Below are positions 62,101 to 64,000 of a DNA stretch of 64,000 bases, piece by piece; the first letter of the stretch is position 1, and each line of letters opens with the position of its first letter. The position numbers and the translations under genes are program-made. Source of the DNA: Yoonia sp. (GTDB lineage: Bacteria > Pseudomonadota > Alphaproteobacteria > Rhodobacterales > Rhodobacteraceae); the NCBI GenBank assembly GCA_029250945.1, contig JAQXEG010000025.1, positions 1 to 64,000 on the forward strand, read 5' to 3'. The notes beneath the pieces were generated by a model, which was not told where the DNA came from, did not search any database, and worked only from the letters and a program-made list of their open reading frames with translations.

Positions 62101-62866
62101 CGGCACGTCCTATGATCTGACCGGTCCCGTGGATGCGCCTGTTGTGGTGCTCATCCACGGGCTTGGCCTGTGTCGCGATGTGTTCGCGGATATTCTGCCC
62201 GCATTCGCAGACTTTCGCGTTCTGTCCTATGATCTCTACGGTCACGGCGCGTCCGCGCCGCCACCCAACACCGCGTCGCTGACAGTCTATGCGGATCAGC
62301 TGGCGGGGTTGATGGGGCATCTTGGGATCGCATCCGCGCACATCGTCGGGTTTTCCATCGGCGGCATGATTAACCGGCGGTTTGCGCTGGATCATCCACA
62401 GTTAGTGAAATCACTAACTATCCTGAACTCCCCCCATGATCGGGGTACAGACGCCCAAGCAGTGGTTGAGGCGCGCGCAAAATCCGTGCGCGACCAAGGG
62501 GCATTTTCAACCTTTGACGCCGCACTCGCGCGGTGGTTCACGCCTGCGTATCTGGCGACTGGCACAGGTCCGGCCTTGGTGCGGCAATGGCGCGAAGTCG
62601 TTGACGCCGAAAGCTATGCCCAAGCCGCGTGGGTTCTGGCCAACGGCGTTGTTGAACTGACGGGCAGGGACGGTGAAATCACCGCGCCGACCCTTGTGAT
62701 GACATGCGAAAACGACAGTGGCAGCACGCCAAATATGTCCCATAACATCACCGCCGACATCCTGAACGCGCGGACAATCATCGTGCCTGACCTACAGCAT
62801 CTCGGTCTTATGGAAGATCCCGATGCTTTTAGCGCACCCATCCTCACCTTCCTGAAAGGGTCTTGA
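62075..62866 (+). CDS. Alpha/beta hydrolase
   Basis: VVVLIHGLGLCRDVFADILPAF; SAHIVGFSIGGMINRRFALDHP (nucleophile elbow GFSIGG). Confidence 0.93.
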   Translation: MSTTQPVFNGTSYDLTGPVDAPVVVLIHGLGLCRDVFADILPAFADFRVLSYDLYGHGASAPPPNTASLTVYADQLAGLMGHLGIASAHIVGFSIGGMINRRFALDHPQLVKSLTILNSPHDRGTDAQAVVEARAKSVRDQGAFSTFDAALARWFTPAYLATGTGPALVRQWREVVDAESYAQAAWVLANGVVELTGRDGEITAPTLVMTCENDSGSTPNMSHNITADILNARTIIVPDLQHLGLMEDPDAFSAPILTFLKGS

Positions 62867-62867
62867 A

Positions 62868-64000
62868 ATGACCATCCCCATGTCCGGCGGCCAAGCCGCA
62901 GTTGCCGCCCTTGAGACCGAAGACGTGAGCCATGTGTTCGGCCTGATTGGGTCGGCCACGATGGAAATGTTCGACGCGCTTTATGACAGCCCGATCAAGA
63001 TGATCGGCGTGCATGACGAACGCACTGGCACCCATATGGCCGATGGATTTGCGCGTGCATCAGGCAAAGCGGGCGTCGTGCTGGCGGGGCAAAACGGACC
63101 GGGTGCGACGAACCTTGTGACGGGCCTTAGCCAAGCCAAGGCCGCGTTTTCCCCCGTAGTTTCCATCGCGGGTATGCTGGCCCAAGGGCACATCTACCGC
63201 GACGCATTCCAAGAGGTTGACCAGCAATCGCTGTTTACACCCGTGACGAAAAAGACATGGACAGCCCCCAGCGCCGACCGCGTGCCAGAACTGTTCCGCG
63301 AGGCGTTCCGCACCGCATTGTCCCCGCGCCAAGGCCCCGTCCAGCTGAACCTGCCGCGTGATGTCTTGGCGGCCCAAGCTGATTTTCCCGCGATGCAAGC
63401 GCCAATGGGTTACCGCAATCAGTCGGTCCCAGCGGCCCAAGCGGATGACGTCAAAACCGCCGCAAAAATGCTGTCGGGTGCGACCCGTCCGGTCATCGTC
63501 GCCGGTGGCGGGATCAAGAATACACGCGGGCATGACGCGGCGATTGCACTGGCCGAGGCGCTGAACTGCCCCATTGTCACAAGCCCCGGACACGGTGACG
63601 CAATCTCGTTCGGGCATCGGCTGAACGCAGGGCAAATGGGGCCACGCGGCAATGCGGTTGCGTCGCGTCTGGTGAAAGAGGCGGATGTCATTCTGGCCCT
63701 GGGCACACGGCTCGGGTTCAACGCGACGTTCTATACCTACGACAATATCAATCGGGATGCGCAAATCATTCAGGTTGAATTGGAACCCACCGCGATTGGT
63801 CGGTTCTTCCCCGTGGCGATGGGTATCTGGGCAGACGCCCCAACCTGTGCACTGCAACTGGCCGACGCGGTCAACCAGATCGCTGATCGCGCGAAGGCGG
63901 ACGCATGGACGGCTGATTTCCAAGCCGAACGTCAGACGTTTCTGGCTAAACGTGATGCGGATGCCATCATGTCGCATCCGACCCAGCCATCGGGTCTATT
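62868..64000 (+). CDS. Thiamine pyrophosphate-binding protein (acetolactate synthase-like), partial at window edge
   Basis: MTIPMSGGQAAVAALETEDVSHVFGLIGSATMEMFDAL...GVHDERTGTHMADGFARASGKAGVVLAGQNGPGATNLVTGLSQAKAAFSPVVSIAG; open to base 64000 and so absent from the ORF track. Confidence 0.9.
   Translation, partial: MTIPMSGGQAAVAALETEDVSHVFGLIGSATMEMFDALYDSPIKMIGVHDERTGTHMADGFARASGKAGVVLAGQNGPGATNLVTGLSQAKAAFSPVVSIAGMLAQGHIYRDAFQEVDQQSLFTPVTKKTWTAPSADRVPELFREAFRTALSPRQGPVQLNLPRDVLAAQADFPAMQAPMGYRNQSVPAAQADDVKTAAKMLSGATRPVIVAGGGIKNTRGHDAAIALAEALNCPIVTSPGHGDAISFGHRLNAGQMGPRGNAVASRLVKEADVILALGTRLGFNATFYTYDNINRDAQIIQVELEPTAIGRFFPVAMGIWADAPTCALQLADAVNQIADRAKADAWTADFQAERQTFLAKRDADAIMSHPTQPSGL

Noticed and set aside
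63060-63977. 305-aa minus-strand ORF
   Set aside because: Antisense shadow of the plus-strand TPP enzyme, whose frame from 62868 is open to the window edge and shows clear family motifs.

Overview
The window is a 64 kb chromosomal segment from an alphaproteobacterium, probably Rhodobacterales/Roseobacter group (inferred from gene content and codon usage). It is mostly housekeeping DNA. Intact blocks include tRNA-Ser(TGA), a wecA/mraY-like transferase, a PhyH/LacI divergent pair, metC, a six-cistron Mrp Na+/H+ antiporter operon, GcvT-like FAD oxidoreductase + Asp/Glu racemase, tRNA-Gln(TTG), MscS, kdsA, mreBCD-mrdA-rodA, leuA, a (6-4)-type photolyase, a MORN-repeat protein, nadE, gltX, a YbbAP-type ABC system with a TesA-like esterase, dodecin, cspA, ettA, an aldo/keto reductase + GH43, nadD, dacB, lysK (class I), acs, and a LysR-flanked catabolic operon (ALDH, LLM flavin monooxygenase, DUF1185, alpha/beta hydrolase, TPP enzyme) running off the right edge. 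The most notable non-obvious signals are: (1) a 26-codon Leu-rich leader peptide (MNANTHITAAAPAGLGLSALLLLSCL) overlapping a nested perfect inverted repeat upstream of leuA, a probable attenuator absent from the ORF track; (2) a 9+9 block duplication in the MORN protein, marked by a break in F/W repeat parity; (3) an in-frame capsule-export deletion scar (KpsT N-terminus joined to KpsE C-terminus) overlapping kdsA by TAATG; (4) a serine recombinase remnant with two in-frame nonsense codons abutting a truncated aminotransferase; (5) at least eight decayed or chimeric genes, suggesting ongoing genome erosion; and (6) the unassigned LLM/DUF1185 catabolic operon. No CRISPR, prophage or intact IS element was recognised.
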